Assembly: GCA_011763485.2 (NCBI GenBank) | Contig: JAANSK020307040.1 | Coordinates: 1 to 30,495, forward strand | Length of the DNA: 30,495 nucleotides | Direction of reading: 5' to 3' | DNA from: Isoetes engelmannii | Lineage: Eukaryota; Streptophyta; Lycopodiopsida; Isoetales; Isoetaceae | Part shown: positions 10,021-20,706 of the stretch, one piece after another | How positions within the stretch are numbered: the first letter of the stretch is position 1 | Layout of the letters: each line of letters opens with the position of its first letter | Notes under the pieces: model-generated | The model's database searches: none | Told to the model about the DNA's origin: nothing | The model's input: the letters and a program-made list of their open reading frames with translations, nothing else | Position numbers and translations under genes: made by a program

Positions 10021-12440
10021 ACGTTGATATATGGCAGTCATGTTGCACATGAACAATACTCAAAAATGTATATAGTTCCCAAATTGAAAGTTATGCTTAA
10101 ACGAACCAAGGGGGGTGAAGTCCAGTTTGCTTCATGTTTATATAATGTAAACCTATCTCAACATAAAGCTTTTTTTTTTATTTTTTTCCAGTACAATGGT
10201 ATTTTTCTATACGAAATAAGGATGAATACACAAAAAACTTTGTTCCAATCCGAAGTCCATGAAGGAAGATATAGCCAGGTAAACATGACAGGGTCAAAAC
10301 TGTTTTCTGCCTTATGTGGACCAAGAATGGTTCCCAGAAGGCTGTTCCAATTTAAATTCTACAACTTTTACATTTGGTATATAAGTAGTTAATTAAGTGC
10401 TTTATGCATAAAAAATATTTGTTGGCCTGTAATTTAAAAAACCGTATATAAATGCTTGTATGGACATGAGGCCAATGCAAAAAAAAAAAAAAAAAAAAAA
10501 AAAAAATAGAAATAAAGAAAAAGAGCAAAAGGCATGATCGTAATAAATCAAGAGAGGTTTCTGTACCGAAGACCATTACTGGTCCATAGGTTTATTTTAA
10601 ATCAATAACCTCCTTATCTTAACCAATCTCAAGTTGAAATTTAGTATATTAGTAGCTTACGAGTTACTCTATCAATAAAAAATATTTTTTTTTAGATTTG
10701 GGCTAAAAGTTTTAGTATTGGATCCAAATTATCATCAAATATTTTTAATGTTTAATCTTTAGATTTTGTTTTGAGTATGAACTTCAAAAACCATATTTCA
10801 AAGCTTCACAATGTTATAAAACTAATGCAAAACAAGCCAAGGAAATATGTGTAAAGCTATGGTTATAGAAAATAAAGATAGACTGATATGTGGATGTCAA
10901 TTACTGATCTACAAGACCTCTTATTTAAAAGTCAAGAACATCATCGTTTTAATCAATAATTTGGGATATAGTTCACATATACAATTTTCTACATCATAAG
11001 ATCAGTTTGTTAGTGGGTTGCCTATCTAAAAGTTGACATTGAAGCACAAAAACTAAGCAGTTAAATGCTACTTTGAATGTATCTGGCCGTCCACATACAT
11101 CTTTCAAAATTTACGTCATAGAAGATATGAACTCATAGTATTATTGTAGGGGAAAAAGTGGATGAAATCATTGCAATAACTAGAGAGATTTTCTCCATCC
11201 AATTAGTCTAATCCTAGACCCATAAATGGTCCATGCCAATTTATATTAAAATCTTGTATATAGTATGTTATTCTAACATGGAATTTGAGATATATATTGC
11301 CAACAAAGTTTCACATTCACAAAAATTATAGTCTTATCATAAATGGTGATCTACTACACTGTGGTCCTACTTAGACTATAACATTGTAGCAACCACACAT
11401 TGACTAAGTCCATGATAGCAAGAATAAGTAGGTTTCTTCATTTTGTTTCTAATAAGACCACATCAAGAACCTCTATATCCTTTTTATCATGTATTGTATC
11501 ATTTAAAAGGATTATAAGAGAAATATTGTGCAACAAGTTGATCTTCTATATGAACTAAACTAACAGATACAAAATGTCCCTTGGTCTATTTATTCATAGT
11601 TATGTCTAAACTTCGTGGTAATGTCCTCAATTCATCACTAACCATCACTAGCTACATCATGTTGAGTTTTGGACCTATAATTCTATAGTCAATGCACCTT
11701 TTGAACATTTTGATGTGTTCATCCTGTTATATGAGATCTTGTTTAGATCTAGATAATGCATGGTTACACCCTAGTTACACTATATAAGAGTTGATAGAGT
11801 AAATCTCTATCAACTAAGTATAGAGTAGTATAGAGTTGATAGAGTTGATATATAGCTTAGTACTATGCATCATTTACTACCCTTGTGAGACTTATAGATG
11901 GGGTTTATTGTAGCACTTTAACTTATATTTTTGTTCTGAATTCTGTGCAATATTTTTTTTTTTGATTAATATTGATATTGATATAACGTATGAACATCTA
12001 GAAAAATCCTTGGACTATAGCTCTTATTGTTAAGAACTTATTATCACAAGAATTAGTTCAAACTTGCAATAGTAAGAGAGAAATAATTCTCTAACCTCAT
12101 GCAGCATTTTTAAGCAAAATAGGGTTTGACGACTTCAACTAATAGATGATAGCAGCCAAACAACTTGCAAATCGATGTACTTTATCATAATATAAATCAT
12201 TTGCTTCCATATTTAGCAAGGTTTGGACACTTTTCTGCTAGAAAATTGAAGAATGCAGTTCTAGACTGCAAATTTTTTCAATTTCACCAAGGTTTGAGCG
12301 ATCATATCAACCTATGGGTGTCCATTGGTTGTGAAATTCTCATACGTCATTAAGAGTCAAGTGAAGACTAAAAAAGCGATGGTATATTATAAAATTGAAA
12401 TCTCTCTTGTGAGATATGTGTCTTTAAGTGGCAGGGGGTA
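10021..12440. other. AT-rich non-coding region
   Basis: About 2.4 kb with no coding region I can support. 10479-10506 is a run of 28 A, possibly an old retroposon tail. Palindrome-like variants of GGACCAT...ATGGTCC occur near 9935, 10316, 10569, 11216 and 12446. No splice-consistent exons or RNA genes were recognised. Confidence 0.5.
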
Positions 12441-12620
12441 TGCAGGACCATTTCTGGTCCATGGACCCGAAATGGTCCCCTGGACAACTCTAGTGTTGTT
12501 AAAAAATTTAACTTAAACTAAATTCGCACATAGATCTGTTAGGGTTTTAGTTAAATTGTCAGGATTAAATTTTAATTGCGGTAGTTACCTTAAAATTTAA
12601 TTTAACCATATGAGGATTCC
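12440..12620. repeat. MITE-like AT-rich repeat, right member of an inverted pair
   Basis: Contains the inverted copy of the 15-mer at 12483-12497 and flanking TTAAATTTAG-like sequence related to the 9890-10020 repeat. It is adjacent to a palindrome, GGACCATTTCTGGTCC, at 12446-12461. Confidence 0.4.
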
Positions 12621-13250
12621 CAAACAAATTCTATGTTCAAATCAGTCAATGAAAACAGCGAGCTTTAAATCCAAACTGAATCAACTGGAAATAAAATCCA
12701 AACTCATCAAGACTGCAAATTTGGGCAGAAATAAATTAAATGGAAATGAAATACCAAAGTCATGAAAACTGCAAATTTGGGCAAAAACGTAGGGGGAAAA
12801 GAACATAATTAAAAAAAAAAAAAAATTGTTGAAGATCTATATGAAGGATTCAAATGCTTGTGCCCTACAATTTATTACAAGTAAGTTGAAGAGCAATCAA
12901 AAAAGAAACTGCAACTACTATAGAAACCCAATTCAAGCTTGTTCTTTAGGTGGTTTAAAGAAAGAAAATGCATAAAGAATTTAATGAACATCTATAATAG
13001 CATATGATCAATTGCAAAAAAGCAGGCCAAAATTGGATGAAGGGTGCTAACAAGATGTTTGTGCCATTTCGCTGGGGAGAAATTCGAACAGAGGGCATTT
13101 TGATACAAAGACATTTTTTAAATTTTCCCTAACTACAGACTTCATCCTTCCGAGAAACCCCTTTTTCTACTAAATCAATGGGCCATGCTTCTCCATTAAA
13201 AACTTCAGATTAAAAAAGGCTGCTAATACCATGGATCAGGATCACCCAAC
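12621..13250. other. non-coding, short direct repeats
   Basis: ACTGCAAATTTGGGCA occurs twice about 54 bp apart (near 12713 and 12767) within a longer imperfect direct repeat. Nothing else is supported. Confidence 0.4.
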
Positions 13251-13299
13251 AACCTATGTTATAGGGAAAAGGATCAAGCTTGAAAATACTCGTGAATAA

Positions 13300-13533
13300 T
13301 CAATGGAGCTGTGACCATCTTCCGCCTTTTTCCTGCTTAAGACTGACTTTAAGCTCTTTTCCATTTGGATGCTCAACAACTGACTGACAAAATGTCCAAC
13401 ACAAAACAATGACAGTAACTGTGATAAGGATAAAGCAGGAATATCCCAAAATATCCTTAGGATATATTCCATAATAGCATGCTCCAATCAGCCAATCAAA
13501 TCCCCAGAAAAGATATTCCAAGAGACCCTCCAC
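13300..13533 (-). CDS. possible terminal exon of a small membrane protein, unassigned
   Basis: A minus-strand frame of about 77 codons ends at a stop near 13300-13302. It reads like protein: an aromatic segment EYLFWGFDWLIGACYYGIYP, a strongly hydrophobic segment FILITVTVIVLCWTF, and a polar tail HPNGKELKVSLKQEKGGRW. The frame has no ATG and is closed upstream by a stop, so if it is coding it must be spliced from an upstream exon. Another minus-strand frame at 13560-13823 starts with ATG and could splice to it, but I recognise neither part. It lies directly downstream of RPN10 on the same strand, so it could also be part of a long or alternative RPN10 3' end, or chance. Confidence 0.25.
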   Translation of the reverse strand: MEGLLEYLFWGFDWLIGACYYGIYPKDILGYSCFILITVTVIVLCWTFCQSVVEHPNGKELKVSLKQEKGGRWSQLH

Positions 13534-13904
13534 ATGTTAAACCCGTACGGGCAACCCAATTAAAATGAAGTATAAAGATGCATACAACAAACATTAACAT
13601 TACAAACTGTTTTTTTAAAGTCGGCAAGACCAGTAACATTTGACCATTCTAAAATGTACATTTCAATGGAGCTCCAACATTGCTGCTTTGGTAACTGATG
13701 TTTTGTATAGCAATTGAAAGTACATATTGAAATTGTCTCACCATTGCTAACAACCAATGGAAAGCTGACATCTGCACTTCTGACTTTTTTAGGCGCTACA
13801 ATCATAATGTAAAATCGAGCCATTCATTAACAAGCACGTCTATTCTACAATCCAGTGCTGGTGTGGACTAGAATTTTGTATATTTCAGCAATCAGGCTTC
13901 CTAA

Positions 13905-16220
13905 CTAGGGATGCTTCTCTCCTTCTGCAGATCTGGATTCACTCTTGTGTTTATCCTGCATTATAATACATGAGGCCTGTAGTAATCAAGAAACAATGAC
14001 AATGCTACCACAATCATACCTCTTCTTCTGCCTGAAGTGATGCAAGAACATCACGTACAGAAGGATCATTGGGGTCCACTCCAGGGAGCTGCATTAATCA
14101 AATTGACTTCAGGTGCTACATAATCTTTAGAATATCCTTGGATGACAGGTAGTAAGAGATTATTACCGAAGCAAGAACAGAGGACACAAAACTCTGGTCA
14201 CCAAGTACTCTGCTCATGTCTGTATTTGCTTCTCCACTACTCTCCTCGTGCATTGACATTTGGAGGGCTGCATAATAATTTCTTACTCAGTTTCAATAGC
14301 ATCAACTTCTGCATTGCAAAAAGAATAATGCCTACAAGATATAACTAAGGTCAAGGAACCTATATTTATTGGAGCTTGAGTTCTGGTGTAATAGCATCCT
14401 TAGCGTGCAAATTTGAATAGAAGGTAAATTTCAAGCTCTTATACAGAAAAATGGCATACCAAAAGCTAAATCTTGGTCATCTCCAACTGCTTCAGCCATT
14501 GCGGTATCGCTTGCACCAGATTCCGTCATTGACATTGCCAGAGCTTGGGCAAGCAATGTTGTCTCATCATCCTGTATCAAAATTATGTTAGCAATAAAAC
14601 CACACATCATCCAAGAGCACAAACTAGGCCCCAATTAAATCACCATGGTAACATCTGGCCCCTTTTCGGTAGAATGTGCTGCCACCTCAGTCATTGATAT
14701 GTCCCCAGAAGTTCCAGCTTGATCCTGCGCAGATTTTGTAGATTCTTCTGCAGCCCTTTTAGCTGCAGCCTCCTGCCTTGCACGTTCCTCCTCCATTGAA
14801 ACACGTAAAGCAAGGGCAAGCTCTGGGTCCAAATTTGGATCAACGCCAAACTCAAAACCACCTGTTCCACCAGCTGCAGCAGCCACCGCAGCTGCAGCAC
14901 CCGCCGCAGCTGCTGCTGCGAATCCACTTCCACCTTCTCCATCGCCAGTAAAAACAGGGGAACTGCAAGGCATTTTGCAAGGACCCATCAGTTATTATAT
15001 AGTCGCATATTTATGAATCATTAACTCAACTTTGAAGTTGTATATACCTGATCAACACGTCAGAAAGCATCACACCAGAGGGTACATGAACAAGATGGCT
15101 GTTATCATTACTACTGACAGCCGCTAGTAGTGCCTCCAGCTTTTCTGTCTTCCCATCATCCTCTTCCCCAAAGCTAATAATGTCAAGAGCAACATTGTTC
15201 TTCTTCAGTTTCTTCCCGATGCTCTCCAAGGTCTTTTTATCTGCAGCCAAAGGACTGAACATATATCAAGTCATTAGCTATGTGGTGAAAACGCCAGTTA
15301 CCACTTTCACTTATTAGGACAACATGGTTCACAAATTTGATACACCCCGTAAAATTGCATATTATATATCCCTGTGCCTATCCATATATTTAAATCCATG
15401 CATAGAATGAATTCTGTGAAAAAATACAAATCAAGCCGTGGTCTTAACCCTTCCCAGCAGATAGAAGGACCGAGCAACCCAATGTGCATTCCAGGTGTTG
15501 TATTGATCCAGCCCATGATAGATATTCTTTGAAAAGACGTTAAGACACTGCAACACTTGTATTGACCACAATGCATATTACACGCACCTTCCTGCAAATA
15601 GTACGATTCTTTGTCGTTGATGTTTGTTTTGGCGATGCTTTAGCGCAAGCTGCGCGACCTGGACTCCAGATGTGAGATGCATTTCCCCACCTATATCTAA
15701 GCCTAAAGCAAGACAAAGTGTAAGCTGTGACGCAAACTATGGATATTTTAATTAACCAACTTCTTTTTAGCCTTACCATGCATGCAGGCAAGAATCTTCC
15801 CAAGATCACTAGTGGGGGTCACAAGTACCCTAACTCCTTTACCAGCCATTGTTAAGACACCCACTGTATTCTCCGGATTGGACTGCAAAATCTCTTTGTG
15901 AGACAAGAGTACTATGAGTAAACTAGAACTGATAACACGCCAACATACCTGAGTTTTAGCACCACAAATGAGATTAACTGCATCTGCTTGAGACTGGAAC
16001 CGATTTGGCGAGTAATCTCCATTTCGCATCCATTCTGAATTGTCTATGCAGATCATGGTAGCCTGCAATGGAAGGCGTTTTAAATTTGTTCAAGACAAGG
16101 CCAAAACTTGGGAAACCTAATATAGATGCAGATGGATTCATAGACACGGATGATCTGAATCAAGCCGTTCTGAACAGAAAGTAACACAAATTTACGGTAT
16201 CATCCTACCTCGAGAACCAT
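13905..16220 (-). CDS. RPN10: 26S proteasome ubiquitin receptor RPN10 (non-ATPase subunit 4)
   Basis: Ten exons with GT-AG junctions in consistent phase: 16220-16209, 16062-15949, 15882-15777, 15702-15588, 15254-15048, 14962-14644, 14571-14460, 14267-14167, 14088-14020, 13955-13905. Together they are 1206 nt, encoding 401 aa, close to the usual plant length of about 386. Residues 1-190 form the vWA domain that docks between proteasome base and lid ([21 protein letters not shown] at the start). Three ubiquitin-interacting motifs follow: [15 protein letters not shown] (about 230-244), a second with [10 protein letters not shown] (about 297-306), and a third around DQDLAF/ALQMSM (about 323-334). 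An alanine-rich linker precedes the first UIM. The conserved tail has [18 protein letters not shown]. The start codon sits in a good context (GCCATGG). The first coding exon is only four codons. All key segments are intact, so I expect a functional gene. Confidence 0.96.
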
Positions 16221-16322
16221 GGCGACTCTATGGAGCGTCCACCTTCAGGCTTTACCGAAAAACAGACGCAATTAGGGATGAGGCCGAATTTGAAAGACCG
16301 TATTCTTAGTACGTGTATTTCA

Positions 16323-16330
16323 TATTTATA
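16323..16330 (-). promoter_or_regulatory. TATA-like box of RPN10
   Basis: On the minus strand this reads TATAAATA, a consensus TATA box about 105 bp upstream of the RPN10 ATG. That spacing suits a 5' UTR of about 70-80 nt. Motif evidence only. Confidence 0.4.
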
Positions 16331-16467
16331 TTTTCTTAAATATAAAACCTTTACCTTTTCCTCCCTTTTTCTCCTTTCTCCTTAAGAGATCAAAGAATCA
16401 TCAATCACGGTGGTGGGAAGTCAGTGCGATAAATCTTTGCTTTTGGATGCAACCAATTGATCTAAAC

Positions 16468-16943
16468 CATCCAAATTAGGGCTTATCCATCCAATATGCT
16501 GTAACATTACAATATAAGAATAAGAATATAAGATAAAGATTAATATATATAAATTTCTTTCCGTCTTTTAAAGTTAGTATATGTATTTGGAGCGAAATAC
16601 ATCTATGGTGAAGAAACGTTGAGAGGGGAGGCGAATATTCTTTGTCGGGTATGGGCATCTAGCTTCTATTCCAAGGTTGGGGTCTCTGAACTAGGATCTG
16701 GCCAAATTTCTGTATGGGCTTCTCAAGTTATCACCTCCCACAGTTTACGCACAATTGCTCAGCCCCCAATATTCACGCATGCCCCCAACAATAGTTTGAA
16801 AATGTCATGAAGTAGATATCTTTTGTTTAAATTCGGTTTTTTTGGTTTGGTGTGAAACTTTTTTGAAATTTTTCCTTAACTTGATTTCCTATGATTTCGA
16901 GGGTTTTCCTATGATTTCGAGGGTTTTGACGACCGAAAAACAA
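16468..16943. repeat. 476-bp tandem duplication, copy 1
   Basis: Base-for-base identical by eye to the adjacent copy at 16944-17419, in direct orientation and without a spacer. The unit starts at CATCCAAATTAGGGC and ends at GACCGAAAAACAA. It contains an internal double 20-mer (TTTCCTATGATTTCGAGGGT). No conserved coding sequence: the short frames it contains are simply repeated in each copy. Confidence 0.95.
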
Positions 16944-17419
16944 CATCCAAATTAGGGCTTATCCATCCAATATGCTGTAACATTACAATATAAGAATAAG
17001 AATATAAGATAAAGATTAATATATATAAATTTCTTTCCGTCTTTTAAAGTTAGTATATGTATTTGGAGCGAAATACATCTATGGTGAAGAAACGTTGAGA
17101 GGGGAGGCGAATATTCTTTGTCGGGTATGGGCATCTAGCTTCTATTCCAAGGTTGGGGTCTCTGAACTAGGATCTGGCCAAATTTCTGTATGGGCTTCTC
17201 AAGTTATCACCTCCCACAGTTTACGCACAATTGCTCAGCCCCCAATATTCACGCATGCCCCCAACAATAGTTTGAAAATGTCATGAAGTAGATATCTTTT
17301 GTTTAAATTCGGTTTTTTTGGTTTGGTGTGAAACTTTTTTGAAATTTTTCCTTAACTTGATTTCCTATGATTTCGAGGGTTTTCCTATGATTTCGAGGGT
17401 TTTGACGACCGAAAAACAA
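16944..17419. repeat. 476-bp tandem duplication, copy 2
   Basis: Second copy of the unit. The lack of any difference implies a very recent duplication, active homogenisation or an assembly artefact. It lies about 250 bp beyond the RPN10 start, so it belongs to the upstream region of that gene. Confidence 0.95.
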
Positions 17420-19030
17420 TTCTGATTTTCCAAAAATCGGGCAAATTTTCTTCCTGTTTGATTTTGAGTTTCAATTTTGTTATTGATTTCGCCCCCTTTC
17501 AATTTCGGCATGCAAAACTTCTGATGATGGCTAGGTTACTGGTGGTATTTTCGTAGGCTGAATTTCTGTCGCTTCTTGGCTGCGCCATCACCATAGCCGG
17601 GTTACCCGAGCCGGGCAAACTATTATTTCCATCTCTACTGCACTTGCTCGCCTTATGATGTATATCTAAATGATGAGTCCAATCAGACATAGACGTCTAA
17701 TGGAGCTAAAGCATTCAGAGCCGATTATTTTCGTATCAGCAGATATAGTTTTCTAGCGCAAAGCAACTTTATGGCTTCGTTGTTATGGCTTCCCTGTACT
17801 TGGAATCCATGGTGGTAGTCCTGCTCGATTTCTCTAATTTTTAGACCCTTCATCTGCATCATAGCTTGCATTTTAAACCTGTAACAAAATGGGTGCAGTA
17901 GGTTTCATGCTTTGTTCTCTCTATTTTTGCCAAATTCCATGCTTTGGATCTACTTTATGCAGACTTTTTCTTATAGAGCACGACGGCGATTTGTGTGATA
18001 TCTGTGCCACGAAGGTATGATGTTTGAAGGCATCACGGCTTTTTCTTATAGATCTACTTTGTGCAGGCTTTTCTTATGGAGTGATTAAGTTCTTTATCTG
18101 GGTAAGCACTTTTGTTTGCACATTAGAAGGCTTTGTATAGCTATTTGTTATTGCACATCTCTTATTGTAGAAAAACAACATTGTTAATTGATTATCAGGC
18201 AGAGGTCTCATGTCCTTTATTTTCTAAGAGCATGAAATAAACACAGTTTTGCCTAAGGATAATGGAGTTGATGTGTAGCTTCTTATTTTGCCATCTCAAA
18301 TCTATCTACTATGTAGATATCTGGTTATGGACCTACTACCTAGATATTAAAAGAGCATAGCAGTTTACCAAAGTGGAGTGGCATATTCTTGAACACAGTT
18401 CACCATGAACATCTCTTGTGTATGGGTTGTGTATATAAAACTTTCTGGAACACATATGATCTAATAAAGTGTATTGACAATAGTAAGAGCTTTGTTAGCT
18501 ATCAGTGCTCATGCAGAGACTATGTTTGCAGTAGGTTTGAGAATTATATATGCCATTTGTTCCATAAATTTGTCTCTTGAACATTATGATCTTGGTTATT
18601 GTTTTAAGCACTAGAGCTTTGTCATTTCCTAGACATGTTTGTAGAAAGCAACATCATGGTATGTGTTGGTAGAACCCACTGCCATGTCTGAGGGGATTGG
18701 TGACATCTGTGGAGATGGCGATGATTAGGTTACTGGATTTCTATACTAGGACTTGCTCTTTCTTTCTACAAGGGATGCTCTTTGCAACTTCTGCATACTA
18801 AATGATGTTGGAAGAAGGAACCTAATAGTTCTTATGAATCTTTTGCCCTGCAAAGGTTCCATGTATAGAAGCAATGTTTCTGCGTAATGGTTGATTTTTA
18901 TTGGGCAGCTAATTTGCGAACCCATAAGCAATTTGGGACTGGAGCTTCTATTTTGCGGCCTTCATAAGTACATGCATCTATTTGTTTCAAATTCATACAT
19001 CTGAACATGCCTTATATTTGTGCTCTTGAA
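17420..19030. other. non-coding, possibly introns or 5' region of the plus-strand gene
   Basis: About 1.6 kb of AT-rich sequence without a recognisable gene. The phrase CTTTTTCTTATAGA recurs around 17965 and 18040, with a shorter CTTTTCTTATGGA near 18070. A first exon of the gene at 26735-28786 could be here, but I could not define one. Confidence 0.35.
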
Positions 19031-19161
19031 ACTTTTGTGTGTTGTTTTTTTTTTTTTTGAAGGACGAACGACTATATATTCAAGAATAAAATCAGAATAC
19101 ATCAAACATGTACTGTACTATGGGAAAAGAAACCTAGAGGAAGAAATACTTTTGTGTATTG
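19031..19161 (-). mobile_element. short 5'-truncated retroposon with target-site duplication
   Basis: A poly-T run begins at 19045, followed by about 85 bp ending at 19147: read on the minus strand, this is a 3' end with a poly-A tail. It is flanked by ACTTTTGTGTGTTG (19031-19044) and ACTTTTGTGTATTG (19148-19161), a 14-bp target-site duplication with one difference. The body reads like the untranslated 3' tail of a plant LINE. It has no coding capacity. Confidence 0.75.
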
Positions 19162-20306
19162 TTACAGAGTTGGCATGTCAAATACCACCTTTTTAAATTT
19201 TCTCTATTACCAACTAATGCGTCTTTATGTGGGTACCAACCACTCGAGACTTCTTTTGGCTGTTGCAGAAAGATTCATCCACATATAGTCCACCTAGAGA
19301 TGAAGGTTAGTGTTTGGTGCATGATTACAGATCCTGTTTACCCTACTATACAAACTGTGCATGACCTAAATAGATCAAACAGAAACTTTGGTCATGCTAG
19401 ATGAATTGTATGAAGGAGTCCGTGGATGAATAATTAAATTAGAAAAGGAAGTTACTAAAATGCTTAGAAAGGAACAAACATTTGTGGATGAAGCCTGAGG
19501 GTTGTATAATTTTCAATAGTAGTGGGTGGCTGCATGCATGCATGCTGCACCTTGCATCCCGCATTGTTTAGGACTGGTGGAATATTCTTTCTTAAATCCT
19601 AGAGATCCAAGTTTGCTTATTTATTTTTCATGAAGCTTACCAAACATCCAAGCTTTTCATTGTTATCTACTTTAGTAAAAAGCATCTAGAAAGTTCAATC
19701 CAGCCTGCCACTTCTGCTTATGTTGGTTTCTCCAGTTCGATATAGAGGATAATCTTTATTTAATGGACCTTTTCTCTAGATGTGATTGACATGTATATGA
19801 CTTAAATATGATTTGCAACAAAAGAATGCTACTTTGTTGCAGTGGTGTGTCCATATTATTTGTTGGGTACATATTCTGTAGAAGATGACATTAGATCAAT
19901 CAATCAATGTTTGAGCATTGATATGTTATTTTTCTAGCTAGTTGACCATAAGCTATCATGTTTGCACCTTTTCTTTTGTTTTCCTATCTTCATTGTATTA
20001 TTGATGATGCAACATGGTACAACTTCTTTGGTTCACTGCAAGCAATGGCGTATGCTAGGAACAAGGAACAAGAAGTAGACAGAGTTCGTAGTGTTATTCT
20101 GATGCATGCCTCAACAACAGATATTGGATATTCCTTGACAAAGTTCGTAGTATTTTTCTGATCCACTCCTATGACAAAGTCGCATCCACAATATCCTAAC
20201 AACACGGCAAGGTCAGATATTACCAGTATCTTACAATTGTCTTCTTGCCTCAATTTTATTTTCTTTTTTACTGTCAAAATATATTTCTGAAGTCACGTCA
20301 AGAAAC
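19162..20306. other. non-coding, with one exon-like segment
   Basis: Mostly AT-rich. 19269-19305 has a good acceptor (TGTTGCAG) and donor (GTTAGT) and could encode KDSSTYSPPRDE, so it may be an upstream exon of the plus-strand gene at 26.7-28.8 kb. I could not connect it in phase to a later exon. Other open frames here are short and unremarkable. Confidence 0.3.
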
Positions 20307-20706
20307 CACGTCTATTGGCTTGGCTGGTATGGCTTATCTGGAAACGGCGGCGGTTGTGGATTTTTCAGGGGATCCAGCAGCCTTCGGCCTCCCTGGTCCC
20401 CCGTCTTAGATATTAATTATTCCAGAGCCCTGGTCCCCCATCTTAGATATTAATTATTCCAGAGTTTCTTGTGTTTTCGGGACTGGCGGAGTGGAAGTTC
20501 GCCATTTGTCGGGACTTCCTGGGTGTTGTGGATGATGACGACCATTTTGTATAGCAGTAGTTGATGAGATGTTGGAGTGGTGGGGTATTGTTGTCTCTTT
20601 GGGGCAGTGCACATTCCTCTCCACTTACTTTGTATCATTGCCATTCTTTTAATTCATTGAGATTCAGTTCTTCAGAAAAAAAAGAAAAAAAAAACATGTC
20701 TATTGG
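20307..20706 (+). mobile_element. 5'-truncated LINE 3' end with target-site duplication
   Basis: Insert 20319-20694, flanked by CACGTCTATTGG (20307-20318) and CATGTCTATTGG (20695-20706), a 12-bp target-site duplication with one difference. The 5' part encodes the very end of an L1-type ORF2 (WLVWLIWKRRRLWIFQG, the W-x-x-W-K-x-R-x-x-x-I-F pattern), then a stop, a 3' UTR and an A-rich tail. The region after the stop contains a 37-bp tandem duplication (20391-20427 and 20428-20464) with one difference. Confidence 0.85.

Noticed and set aside
10024-10392. 122-codon plus-strand open frame.
   Set aside because: It has low-complexity T runs, no recognisable motif, no conserved composition, and sits in AT-rich repeat sequence.
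10479-10506. Run of 28 A as a retroposon tail.
   Set aside because: No flanking duplication or retroposon body could be recognised upstream; kept only as a note in the AT-rich region.
16476-17286. Two pairs of identical 60-63 codon open frames.
   Set aside because: They are identical only because the 476-bp unit is duplicated. Nothing in them resembles a protein.
19990-20277. Overlapping open frames on both strands near 20 kb.
   Set aside because: Neither has family motifs, and the repeated phrases (ACAAAGTTCGTAG, TTCTGAT) on this stretch suggest old repeat sequence.
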